A stretch of 64,000 nt of DNA from assembly GCA_965603355.1 (NCBI GenBank), contig CBFDCQ010000004.1, positions 1-64,000 of the forward strand. The letters run 5' to 3'. Shown here one piece after another: positions 35,551 to 42,975 of this stretch; position 1 is the stretch's first letter; each line of letters starts with the position of its first letter. The stretch is from CBFDCQ01 sp965603355 (GTDB lineage: Bacteria; Hydrogenedentota; CAZGCA01; CBFDCQ01). The position numbers and the translations under genes are program-made. The notes under the pieces were generated by a model that ran no database searches, was not told where the DNA came from, and saw only the letters and a list, made by a program, of their open reading frames with translations.

Positions 35551-35589
35551 GTGCCGACTGAAAAAAATGCCTGGAGTCGGCACTTTTTT
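35551..35589 (+). terminator. rho-independent terminator with no obvious upstream gene
   Basis: Perfect 9-base stem gtgccgact (35551-35559) and agtcggcac (35575-35583), followed by six T. It reads on the plus strand and lies just before the promoter of the 35658 gene, so it ends a transcript that has no recognisable protein gene. Confidence 0.85.
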
Positions 35590-35610
35590 CCGCGGCCAAG
35601 GGTTGTCCGG

Positions 35611-35639
35611 TTGACACCGGATCGCGCCGCTGTTAGGAT
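35611..35639 (+). promoter_or_regulatory. sigma-70-type promoter for the SAM hydrolase-aroA operon
   Basis: TTGACA (35611-35616), 17 bases, TAGGAT (35634-35639); predicted start near 35646, leaving a short leader with an AGCGGAGAGAG ribosome site. Confidence 0.8.
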
Positions 35640-35657
35640 AGTAGCGGAGAGAGAGCA

Positions 35658-36473
35658 ATGGCGGATAACGGCGCAATTATTACACTCACGACGGATTTCG
35701 GCACGCGCGACTGGTATGTTGCGGCGATGAAAGGCGTGATCCTGAGCATCAACCCGGATGCCCAGGTCGTTGACCTCACTCACGATATCGAATCGCATAA
35801 CGTGCTCGAATGTGCGCTTTTTCTGCGGGGCAGCACGCGGTATTTCCCCTCCGGCAGCATACATGTTGTCGTCGTTGACCCCGGCGTCGGCACCGGACGG
35901 CGTCCGCTTTGCGTCAAGACGGCCGATTGCTACTATTTTGCGCCGGACAACGGCGTGCTGTCGCTGGTCGTTCCGGGCGAGGAACCGCTGGAAGCCGTGG
36001 CTATAGAGAACGCGGTCTACCTGAGATCGACCGTAAGCGCTACGTTCCACGGTCGCGACATGTTTGCGCCTGCTGCCGCGCACGTGTCGCTCGGTGTTCA
36101 CATTAAGGAGCTTGGTCCGGAAGTCGACGACATTGCGAGGCTCGAAATACCTCTGCCTGCAACGGTGGATGCCGGGGTCGTGGAGGCGGAGGTGATACAT
36201 ATTGACCGGTTCGGGAACGTCATGACGAATCTGGACAGGATGTCTTGGGAGGAGTTGACCGGCGCGCATGATGATGCCGGGGCTGAGGTAGTATGCGGGA
36301 GCGTCACGCTGACGCCCATCTCGAAGACTTACGGCGATGTGCCCTCTGGTGCGCCGCTCGCGCTGTGGGGGAGCTCGGGTCTGCTCGAGATATCGGTGAA
36401 CCAGGGAGATGCCGCGAAGAAAACCGGCGCAAAGGTCGGTGACAAGATCAGGATTAGGGTTGGAGAACGTTGA
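35658..36473 (+). CDS. S-adenosylmethionine hydrolase / SAM hydroxide adenosyltransferase (DUF62)
   Basis: Predicted enzyme that splits S-adenosylmethionine with water to adenosine and methionine, as for characterised archaeal and bacterial members of the fluorinase/chlorinase superfamily; 271 residues. Motifs: 'LTTDFGTRDWYVAAMKGVIL', 'VVDLTHDIESHNVLECALFL', 'HVVVVDPGVGTGRRPLCVKT', 'YFAPDNGVLSLV', 'TFHGRDMFAPAAAHVSLG', 'IDRFGNVMTNL' and the C-terminal 'SVNQGDAAKKTGAKVGD'. Absence of the fluorinase-specific loop and presence of the DUF62 'DPGVGT' motif favour the hydrolase. Its stop overlaps the start of aroA. Confidence 0.9.
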   Translation: MADNGAIITLTTDFGTRDWYVAAMKGVILSINPDAQVVDLTHDIESHNVLECALFLRGSTRYFPSGSIHVVVVDPGVGTGRRPLCVKTADCYYFAPDNGVLSLVVPGEEPLEAVAIENAVYLRSTVSATFHGRDMFAPAAAHVSLGVHIKELGPEVDDIARLEIPLPATVDAGVVEAEVIHIDRFGNVMTNLDRMSWEELTGAHDDAGAEVVCGSVTLTPISKTYGDVPSGAPLALWGSSGLLEISVNQGDAAKKTGAKVGDKIRIRVGER

Positions 36474-37750
36474 TGTCTGCAAGAAACTCGGTACGGATTG
36501 AACAGGCCGGGCCTCTTGACGCTTCGGTGAGAGTTCCGGGCTCGAAAAGCCAGACGGCTCGTGCGCTGGTAACGGCGGGCCTGGCGGACGGCGAGTCTTT
36601 GCTGCGTCAAGCGGCAATATGTGACGATGCGCGGTACATGTCCGACGGTTTGCGCGCCCTCGGGGCGACGGTGGAAACGGACGGCGGCAGCTTCAGAGTA
36701 ACCGGCACGGGGGGTGCGCTGCAGGAGCCGGCCGAACCTCTTTTTCTCGGAAATGCCGGCACGGCGATGCGTTTTCTCATCGCGGCAGCGTGTCTTGGAC
36801 GCGGCCGATGCGTCCTTGACGGCAACGCGCGCATGAGGGAGAGGCCGATACAATACCTTCTCGACGCGCTCGGCTCGTTAGGAGCGACCGCCCGATCCGT
36901 CAACGACAACAGTTGTCCGCCGGTGGAGATAGTGGGCAACGGGCTCAAAGGCGGCGCCGTAAGTATGCGCGGCGACATGAGCAGCCAGTATTTCACCGCG
37001 ATACTCCTCGCGGCCCCGTACGCGGCCAATGACGTTGAGCTGCTGGTGGAGGGCGACCTTGCCTCAAAGCCCTATGTGGATATGACCATTGACGTTATGC
37101 GCGATTTCGGTGTCACTGTCGAGAGAAACGGGTACGAATCGTTCACCGTTCCGACCGGGCAGAAGTACGCGAGCGGCGAGTATGCCATAGAGGGCGACTG
37201 GTCGGCTGCATCCTACTTTCTGGCGGCTGCGGCGATAACCGGCGGCAGGGTCCGCGTCGAGAACGTCTCGCTCGAGTCCAGACAGGGCGACAAGGGGTTC
37301 GTGCGCGTTCTCGAAGAGATGGGATGCCAGTCGAAGTGCGGTCCCGAGGAGGTGGAGATGTTGGGACCGGACGCGCTCAACGCGGTCGATGTGGACCTCA
37401 ACTCCATGCCGGACGTTGCGCAAACGCTGGCGGTGGCGGCCCTGTTCGCTGAGGGTGAGACTACGATACGAAACGTGGCGAATCTGCGGGTGAAGGAGTG
37501 CGACCGCATCGCCGCAACGGCGACCGAACTGAGGAAGCTCGGTGCGGCTGTTGAGGAGTTCCCCGACGGGCTCAGCATCCGCCCGGGGGAGCTTCATGGC
37601 GCTGAGATCGACACTTACGACGACCACAGGATGGCGATGAGCTTCGCGCTCGCCGGCCTGCGCATACCCGGCGTGATCATCAAAGACCCCGATTGCGTCT
37701 CAAAGACGTTCCCCGACTACTTCAAGACGCTCGAGTCGCTTTACGTTTAG
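36473..37750 (+). CDS. aroA: 3-phosphoshikimate 1-carboxyvinyltransferase (EPSP synthase)
   Basis: Sixth step of the shikimate pathway: adds the enolpyruvyl group of PEP to shikimate 3-phosphate. 425 residues from the ATG at 36473, which shares a base with the stop of the gene before it and has a GGAG site seven bases upstream. Conserved parts: 'VPGSKSQTARALVTAGLADG' (usually SKS.T.RAL), 'LFLGNAGTAMRFLIAAA', 'GNARMRERPIQYLLDALGSL', 'MRGDMSSQYFTAILLAAPYA', 'VEGDWSAASYFLAAAAI', 'RVKECDRIAATATELRKLGA', 'DTYDDHRMAMSFALAGL'. The glyphosate-region 'GNAGTAMR' is of the sensitive type. Pairing with a SAM hydrolase is unexplained. Confidence 0.95.
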   Translation: MSARNSVRIEQAGPLDASVRVPGSKSQTARALVTAGLADGESLLRQAAICDDARYMSDGLRALGATVETDGGSFRVTGTGGALQEPAEPLFLGNAGTAMRFLIAAACLGRGRCVLDGNARMRERPIQYLLDALGSLGATARSVNDNSCPPVEIVGNGLKGGAVSMRGDMSSQYFTAILLAAPYAANDVELLVEGDLASKPYVDMTIDVMRDFGVTVERNGYESFTVPTGQKYASGEYAIEGDWSAASYFLAAAAITGGRVRVENVSLESRQGDKGFVRVLEEMGCQSKCGPEEVEMLGPDALNAVDVDLNSMPDVAQTLAVAALFAEGETTIRNVANLRVKECDRIAATATELRKLGAAVEEFPDGLSIRPGELHGAEIDTYDDHRMAMSFALAGLRIPGVIIKDPDCVSKTFPDYFKTLESLYV

Positions 37751-37866
37751 AAGCGCACGCCCGTACTCTTGAAGATCTCCCTGAAATTCCGCAAGGACTG
37801 TCAAGCGAGCGCCCTACGGAAGTGGTATACTACTGCCGACGCTTGTATCGGAACTTGAGCTGGCTA

Positions 37867-37919
37867 GTAGGGGCGCCGCTTGCCGCGCCCGATGGCGGGC
37901 GAGACGCCCGCCCTACCTC
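37867..37919. repeat. two adjacent short palindromes
   Basis: gtaggggcgccgcttgccgc type palindrome followed by ggcgggcgagacgcccgccc; both belong to the dispersed intergenic class. The surrounding gap 37751-38062 otherwise holds only the AraC remnant. Confidence 0.75.
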
Positions 37920-37942
37920 TCGTTGCCGAGAAAGAAGGACGA

Positions 37943-38032
37943 ATGAGGACTGAGACGCAGCGCATATATAAGGAGCGCATCCTGCGCGTGTTGCTGCACA
38001 TCCAGGGGAACCTGGACGAGCCGTTGGCCTGA
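37943..38032 (+). pseudogene. N-terminal remnant of an AraC-family regulator
   Basis: A 29-codon frame with an AAGGA site encodes 'QRIYKERILRVLLHIQGNLD' followed by EPLA and a stop. This closely resembles the opening helix of AraC-type DNA-binding domains of the '(Y)RERI.RVL.HI..NLDEPL.LEELA' kind, but it stops before the first helix-turn-helix. AraC regulators of that kind often carry a GyrI-like effector domain, and a GyrI-like gene starts 30 bases downstream. It may be the broken front of such a regulator; alternatively it is a short open frame kept by chance. Confidence 0.6.
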
Positions 38033-38062
38033 CGCACGGCACCGCATTGAGGAGGAGAAATC

Positions 38063-38680
38063 ATGGCAGCTGAGAAACTTGACCTTTACAAACTGCACAA
38101 GGACGAGTACGTTGCGCCGAAAAAGCCGGCGCTGGTGGAGACCAAACCGGCCAACTACCTCACGGTCGACGGGCAGGGCGAACCTGGCGGGGAACTGTTC
38201 CAGGAACGCATCGGCGCGCTGTACGGTATGGCATACACGGTCAAGATGACCAGCAAGTTCGCCGGGCAAGATTACGTTGTCTGTAAGCTCGAGGGCCAGT
38301 GGTGGTCCGACGAGTTCGGTGGCGATTTTTCGAAAGTGCCTATGGACAAATGGCGGTGGAAAATCCTCATCCGCACGCCGGACTTCATCGGCGAAGCAGA
38401 GCTTAATCAGGCAGCAGACGTGCTCACCAAGAAGGGGAAAACTCCGGATGTGAAGCTTGTGAAGCTTGAGACCATGGACGAGGGGCTATGCGTACAGATG
38501 CTCCACGTCGGCCCGTACAATAAGGAAGGGGAGACCGTCCGTGTGATGAATGCGTTTGCCGAGGAGCAAGGTCTGGCCCTTCACGGTCTGCACCACGAGA
38601 TCTACCTCTCCGACCCGCGTCGCGTCGCCCCGGAACGCCTCCGCACCATCCTCCGCCATCCCGTGAAGCCGGCGAGCTGA
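38063..38680 (+). CDS. GyrI-like small-molecule-binding domain protein
   Basis: 205 residues with a strong GAGGAGGAG ribosome site. Stand-alone GyrI-like (COG4832-type) protein: 'LDLYKLHKDEYVAPKKPALV', 'PANYLTVDGQGEPGGELFQE', 'FAGQDYVVCKLEGQWWSDEF', 'CVQMLHVGPYNKEGETVRVM' and the end 'HHEIYLSDPRRVAPERLRTI'. The fold binds hydrophobic ligands, and some members hydrolyse cyclopropanoids; a ligand cannot be named here. The AraC remnant just upstream suggests the neighbourhood once included a DNA-binding partner. Confidence 0.87.
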   Translation: MAAEKLDLYKLHKDEYVAPKKPALVETKPANYLTVDGQGEPGGELFQERIGALYGMAYTVKMTSKFAGQDYVVCKLEGQWWSDEFGGDFSKVPMDKWRWKILIRTPDFIGEAELNQAADVLTKKGKTPDVKLVKLETMDEGLCVQMLHVGPYNKEGETVRVMNAFAEEQGLALHGLHHEIYLSDPRRVAPERLRTILRHPVKPAS

Positions 38681-38731
38681 TAGACCGATGTTCGCCTGGC
38701 GGACTTTGTCCGGCTGAGAAATGCAGACCGA

Positions 38732-39829
38732 CTAACCCGTGCAAAGTCCACTCAATATCCGCACACCTTCCTGGAGGGTCTCGTCGGTTGCGGCGAAAGA
38801 TATGCGGAAATGGGTATTTTTCTCGGAGAACACGTTGCCGGGTATGATGAGGACGTTATTCTCGATGGCTCGGCGCACGAACTTATCGGCGTCGCGGCCG
38901 GGCGCTTCGGGGAAGATGTAGAACGCGCCGGCAGGTTTAGTCACATTGAACCTTTCCTTGAGTCCGTCGTACACGATACCGCGTTTACGCTTGTATGCGG
39001 CGATGGTGTCGGTCGTATCGTTTTGTAACGCGACCATGGCTGCTTTCTGTGCGAACGCCGGCGCGCACACGAAGGTATACTGCTGGATCATCGTCATCCG
39101 CTCTATCAGCTCATCGGGTCCTGCGGCGTACCCGACGCGCCACCCTGTCATCCCGCCCAGCTTGGACAGCCCGTTGAGTATGAGCGCGTTCTTGGTGAAC
39201 TGCGCAGCGGTCACCGGGTCCGCATCGTACGTGAACTGCTCGTAGATCTCGTCCGAGATGAGCAGCAGATTATGCGCGTCGGCGAAATCCGCGACAAGCT
39301 TGACCTCGTCAGGCGTCAAGACCGCCCCGGTGGGGTTGGCCGGACTGTTGATGATTATGGCTTTGGTCCGGGACGAGAGCGCTTTCTCGAGCGCTTCCGC
39401 CGTGATTCTGAAATCGGGATAGGTATCCACGAAAACCGGAACGCCGCCTACCAGGTGGATGAGATGTTTGTACATTACAAAGTACGGGTCGAAGACGATC
39501 GCCTCATCACCTTCATCGAACAGCGCGAAAAAGGCTAGCGTCAGGCCTCCGGACACGCCGGAGGTGATGAGTATGCGGTCGAGCTCGACGTTGAACCGTC
39601 GCTGGTAATATCCCCTTACCTCATCGGCCAGTTCCGGTATGCCCTGGGTGACGGTGTACTTGTTGAAACCGGAGCGTATCCAGTTGATGGCCTCCTCCTT
39701 GACGTTGTCGGCCACATCGAAATCCGGCTGCCCGATGCTCAAGTTCACAGGCTCTTCCAGAGCCGCCGCGAGGTCAAACACCTTCCGTATGCCAGAGGCA
39801 TCCAGCATCTTTGCGCGTTTTGATATCAT
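38732..39829 (-). CDS. pyridoxal-phosphate aminotransferase, class I/II (aspartate aminotransferase-like)
   Basis: 365 residues, fold type I aminotransferase. Motifs: 'VNLSIGQPDFDVADNVKEEA', 'YTVTQGIPELADEVRGYYQR', 'IINSPANPTGAVL', 'LISDEIYEQFTYD', the Schiff-base lysine in 'LNGLSKLGGMTGWRVGY' (Lys223), and the carboxylate-binding Arg in 'HFRISFA'. Closest by pattern to AspC/PatA-type enzymes; the amino acid substrate is uncertain. An AGAGGGACC site precedes the ATG and the gene is alone under its own promoter. Confidence 0.9.
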   Translation of the reverse strand: MISKRAKMLDASGIRKVFDLAAALEEPVNLSIGQPDFDVADNVKEEAINWIRSGFNKYTVTQGIPELADEVRGYYQRRFNVELDRILITSGVSGGLTLAFFALFDEGDEAIVFDPYFVMYKHLIHLVGGVPVFVDTYPDFRITAEALEKALSSRTKAIIINSPANPTGAVLTPDEVKLVADFADAHNLLLISDEIYEQFTYDADPVTAAQFTKNALILNGLSKLGGMTGWRVGYAAGPDELIERMTMIQQYTFVCAPAFAQKAAMVALQNDTTDTIAAYKRKRGIVYDGLKERFNVTKPAGAFYIFPEAPGRDADKFVRRAIENNVLIIPGNVFSEKNTHFRISFAATDETLQEGVRILSGLCTG

Positions 39830-39907
39830 AGGTCCCTCTTATCCTTGAACTCCAATCGATCCCCAATTGCCACAAGTCGCGGAATTCACACAGTGATTCC
39901 CCTCGCG

Positions 39908-39936
39908 ATAATATCATTCCGTTTCGCTCACTTCAA
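39908..39936 (-). promoter_or_regulatory. sigma-70-type promoter for the aminotransferase gene
   Basis: Minus strand: TTGAAG (39936-39931), 17 bases, TATTAT (39913-39908), about 80 bases ahead of the ATG. Confidence 0.65.
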
Positions 39937-40030
39937 GTCTGCCGGTGGATTATGCGAGTGTTCCGCAGTTGCTCGATAATACCTGACTTGTTGCCCGAGG
40001 TTTTCTTCCCGTCTGCGGCCCTAGAATTGT

Positions 40031-40114
40031 CGTCATCACCGCGAAGGCGGGGATCCACGTTTCTTGATGAGCGCCTTGTGCGCCTCCTGGATTCCCGCCT
40101 CCGCGGGAATGACG
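40031..40114. repeat. long inverted repeat, second CGTCATTCCCGCG-family copy
   Basis: 84 bases with ends cgtcatcaccgcgaaggcgg and ccgcgggaatgacg; same architecture and length as the element at 18165-18248. Nothing else is recognised between 39937 and 40334. Confidence 0.8.
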
Positions 40115-40334
40115 CGTGTAGGGAGCTGTTATTGCGAAACGTTGTTCCGCCATCATGCAAGAGAGGAGATGTCTGAAAGGGCCTTCGCGTGGGTAAATCG
40201 CTGACACCCTCATATCGCGGAACCTTCACGTGGCAAAAGGGTTTTACTATTTGGAGAGTGTATGATAAGATAACCCCAGTCAGACGGAGAGTATCGCAGG
40301 CAAAATGGCGCTGAAACGCCGAAGGGTCTGATAT

Positions 40335-40466
40335 ATGGGGCAGGGACTTCGAAAGAAAGAGTTGCGGCGGCGGCGTCACAGACGCCGAAAACGTCTCAAA
40401 CAGCAGGCAAAGGAGCAACGCGAAGCCGCCACAAAGAGTGGCGGATCGACACCGGCGCCAAGCTGA
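40335..40466 (+). CDS. 43-residue, highly basic small protein
   Basis: A short frame with a GAAGGG ribosome site eight bases ahead of the ATG. The product begins 'MGQGLRKKELRRRRHRRRKR' and continues with a Lys/Gln/Glu-rich helix and a Ser/Pro/Gly tail. About 20 of 43 residues are Arg, Lys or His. The density and spacing of charge recall small ribosome-associated or nucleic-acid-binding proteins (bS22/AURKAIP1-COX24-like or other 'small basic proteins'), but no family match can be proved by eye. A weak TTTACT-17-TAAGAT promoter (40243-40271) lies upstream. It may be a real, usually unannotated gene. Confidence 0.5.
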   Translation: MGQGLRKKELRRRRHRRRKRLKQQAKEQREAATKSGGSTPAPS

Positions 40467-40626
40467 GGCAGGGCAGGAGGCGCGCGCGTCCTTGGTTCGT
40501 TCGGGCACCCTGGACGGGTTGGTGGTTGAGGTTCGAGGAGCTGGTTGTAAACTCTCCTCGTGACTGTCGCGTTCTTTCAATAGGACGGGATAATGGTCAC
40601 CCCTTACTCTTGGAGGCGATCGGAGG

Positions 40627-40656
40627 TTGACAAAACCCCACAATTCGTGGTATAAG
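40627..40656 (+). promoter_or_regulatory. sigma-70-type promoter for the mini-secretin operon
   Basis: TTGACA (40627-40632), 18 bases, TATAAG (40651-40656). Predicted start near 40663, which leaves an unusually long leader of about 280 bases before the first gene. Confidence 0.75.
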
Positions 40657-40662
40657 TAATAT

Positions 40663-40945
40663 GAAGGGGTGGGGTGCGCTTCGGACAACGTGTAAAGTCA
40701 GCAAGTTGTCGGAGGAAAGGTGGCTGTGTCGAATGAAACGATCTAGGTGCGCCATTTCGTTGGGAAACGGATTAGCGTTCTGCCAAGTTCTTGAAACAGA
40801 AGCTTTTATCGGGAGACAATAGCCATACGTGACCCTCAGGATATAGAGGGGGCATTTCAAATACTGATCGAAGTGCCGGTAAACTGTCATATGTAATATG
40901 GACATGGGTTAACGTGCTTCAGATGGCGATGGGTGTTTGGAGATT
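40663..40945 (+). other. long 5' leader of unknown structure
   Basis: No gene. It contains a hairpin with arms tcggacaac and gttgtcgga (one mismatch) near 40680-40713 and a six-codon GTG-started frame after a GGAGGAAAGG site near 40720. It does not match a riboswitch consensus I can recall. Confidence 0.45.
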
Positions 40946-41962
40946 ATGAGGATTTTCACTGCTACGACTGATTACCGGGATAGAGCGGGCTCTCGTTCAT
41001 CCCGCACGAATTCCGTGATTAAGCTGTTTGCTGCGGTCGGCGCGGCGCTGGTACTTGCCATCACTGCAACCGGGTGTGTCACTCAGGGTCGCGCCCTTGC
41101 GCGCTTGAGCAACGGGGAGCTGAGTTCCGCATACGGCGATATGAAAGACGGGAGGTACGGCGCAGCTGCCGCGAGTTACATCCTGGTTCTACAAGAGGAA
41201 TCCGGCGGCCCTGCGGCAGAGGAGTCGAGGTTCCGCCTCGGCCAGTGCTATTTCCACATGCGGTCGTACCTGGAGGCCGGCACGCAGTTCCAACGTTACC
41301 TGTCCGATCACCCGACCGGAACCTTCGCGGCCAATTCCAAGCAGTACCTGGGCGAGTTACGGGAGATGGAGGAACGGGAGCGTGTGCAGGATAAGATGCG
41401 CGAACGGGAGATCCGGAAAAGGCTCGAGCACTGGAGAGCGGTAGCAAAGAGCGAGCCCGACAACGCCGAGGCTGCCGTTCAGATAGGGCACGCCCTGTGG
41501 GATCTGGACGAACACGAGACGGCGGCGCGCGAGTACGTGCGTGGGATTGATCTCGATCCGGATGTGATCTACGGAAAACTCCTGAGCCAGCGTATCTCAT
41601 TCAACGATGACGACACCGTGACGGTTCTCACGCCGGAGGAGATCGCGGAGCTTGAGAGAGAGCGCAATCCGATCGTTATCTACAATACGTACGCCCGCCC
41701 CGGTGGGGGTGGCAGCCTGTTCTCCTCTGAACCGCGATGGTATATTGTATCGGGTCAAGTCTACAACAGAAGCAGCCAGACTGTCCGAGGCGTCGGGGTG
41801 CTTGTGACGATCAAGGATTTCGCCGGACACGTTCTTGACAGCACGGAGCATCGTGTCGGAACGGTGCGACCCGAGCAGATCAGGTCGTTCAGGGTCACGT
41901 TTTCGAACTTTGAGAACATCTACAACATAGACAGGTATGAGTGTGAACCAGTTTTCGAATAA
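40946..41962 (+). CDS. TPR lipoprotein with C-terminal FxLYD-like domain
   Basis: 338 residues from the ATG at 40946 (GGAG three bases upstream). A signal segment ends 'LVLAITATGC', with the cysteine in a lipobox (ATGC). Tetratricopeptide-type repeats follow: 'SSAYGDMKDGRYGAAAASYI', 'FRLGQCYFHMRSYLEAGTQF', and after a charged helix 'AVQIGHALWDLDEHETAARE'. The C-terminal 90 residues ('WYIVSGQVYNRSSQTVRGVG' onward) fit the FxLYD beta-sandwich found in exported proteins. TPR lipoproteins commonly act as pilotins or scaffolds for secretins. The next two genes encode secretin-core proteins, and the first overlaps this gene by 26 bases, so a scaffold role is a reasonable inference. Confidence 0.8.
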   Translation: MRIFTATTDYRDRAGSRSSRTNSVIKLFAAVGAALVLAITATGCVTQGRALARLSNGELSSAYGDMKDGRYGAAAASYILVLQEESGGPAAEESRFRLGQCYFHMRSYLEAGTQFQRYLSDHPTGTFAANSKQYLGELREMEERERVQDKMREREIRKRLEHWRAVAKSEPDNAEAAVQIGHALWDLDEHETAAREYVRGIDLDPDVIYGKLLSQRISFNDDDTVTVLTPEEIAELERERNPIVIYNTYARPGGGGSLFSSEPRWYIVSGQVYNRSSQTVRGVGVLVTIKDFAGHVLDSTEHRVGTVRPEQIRSFRVTFSNFENIYNIDRYECEPVFE

Positions 41963-42953
41963 GAGCGCTTGTTGCCCGCTGATAGTGTGTCTCGCGGCAT
42001 TGCTCCTTTTGCTGCCCTTTTTTGCGGTTGCCTGGGCTGAAGAAGAAGCTGCGGAGGGTGAGAACCCCGACGCGACGGAGAGTGAGGCTCCCGAGGTGGT
42101 TGATGACGGGAGGCCGACGCAGGCTACCGTCGAGATACTTGTGCTCGAGTACGCCAGTAATAGCATGTTCGACCTGGGAACCAGTGCCGTGTATACAAGG
42201 CGCGAGGAAGGGACTACGGGGCCTGGAATCCTCTCCCTGGCGGATCTTGCCTTCCCCTCATTCGACCCCTCCGGGCTGGGTCTGGGCATGTTCCTGGACA
42301 AGATAAACATCCACGAGGGCAACTTCGAGTTTCTTATACAGGCTCTGGAACAGGACGAGGAGCTTGAGATACTCTCCCGGCCAACGTTGATGCTCGAAAG
42401 GGGAGGAGAGAAGAGGTCGGTGGTTATGACTGTCGACCAGGTGCCTTACGAGACCAACAAAGTCGTGGGAGCCACCACGGTGCAGGCGAAAGAGTTTAAG
42501 AATGCCGGCGTCACGCTTGAGGTGGCGTTAGTGGATATCCATGAGACCGGTCCCGGCGAGTACTATCTCGACCTGGACTTGAAAGCCGCTGTGGCCGCTG
42601 TAGGCCCGCGAGTTCCTATAGCTCACGCGGACAATCCGGAGGGTTCCCTCATACTGGTGCCGGAGTTCTTTGACAGGTCGGTAGAGACCAAGGTTGCCGT
42701 GCGCGATCGACAGATACTTGTGCTCGGTGCCTTGTTGAGCAAGGAGAAGTACAGCTCGGAGCGAAAGCTGCCGATATTGGGCCGGATTCCGCTTCTCAAG
42801 TACCTGTTCAGCAGCCGCAGAGAGCAGGAGAGGTACCGGGAACTCATCTTTTTCGTGAGACCTAGAGTGGACCTGGGCGGCTATGTACCGCCGGAACGGT
42901 TGCCCGGAAGTGATCTGAGTTTGAGCGAGCGTTCTGCCGAAGGACAATTGTAG
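41937..42953 (+). CDS. stand-alone secretin-core protein 1
   Basis: 338 residues: signal peptide ('LIVCLAALLLLLPFFAVAWA', about 14-34), acidic linker, then a secretin/type II-III core. Recognisable stretches are 'ATVEILVLEYASNSMFDLGT', 'FEFLIQALEQDEELEILSRP', 'KEFKNAGVTLEVALVDI', 'FDRSVETKVAVRDRQILVLG' and the family end motif 'KLPILGRIPLLKYLFSSRRE'. Full-length secretins such as GspD or PilQ carry N0-N3 domains before this core; none is visible here, so the periplasmic neck is missing. It overlaps the TPR lipoprotein gene and is 22 bases from a second secretin-core gene. It could form an outer-membrane channel or a co-ring with its neighbour. Confidence 0.82.
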   Translation: MSVNQFSNKSACCPLIVCLAALLLLLPFFAVAWAEEEAAEGENPDATESEAPEVVDDGRPTQATVEILVLEYASNSMFDLGTSAVYTRREEGTTGPGILSLADLAFPSFDPSGLGLGMFLDKINIHEGNFEFLIQALEQDEELEILSRPTLMLERGGEKRSVVMTVDQVPYETNKVVGATTVQAKEFKNAGVTLEVALVDIHETGPGEYYLDLDLKAAVAAVGPRVPIAHADNPEGSLILVPEFFDRSVETKVAVRDRQILVLGALLSKEKYSSERKLPILGRIPLLKYLFSSRREQERYRELIFFVRPRVDLGGYVPPERLPGSDLSLSERSAEGQL

Positions 42954-42975
42954 CTTGTTGGAGGATAGTGTAAGA

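Noticed and set aside
35305..35676. Minus-strand open frame upstream of flgF
   Set aside because: No family similarity and it spans the plus-strand terminator and promoter; not supported as a gene.
35496..36617. Minus-strand open frame of 373 codons
   Set aside because: Antisense to the SAM hydrolase gene, and it crosses that gene's promoter and terminator region.
40663..40945. Cyclic di-GMP (GEMM) riboswitch ahead of the secretin-core operon
   Set aside because: The conserved core segments of that class could not be found; only a generic hairpin is visible.
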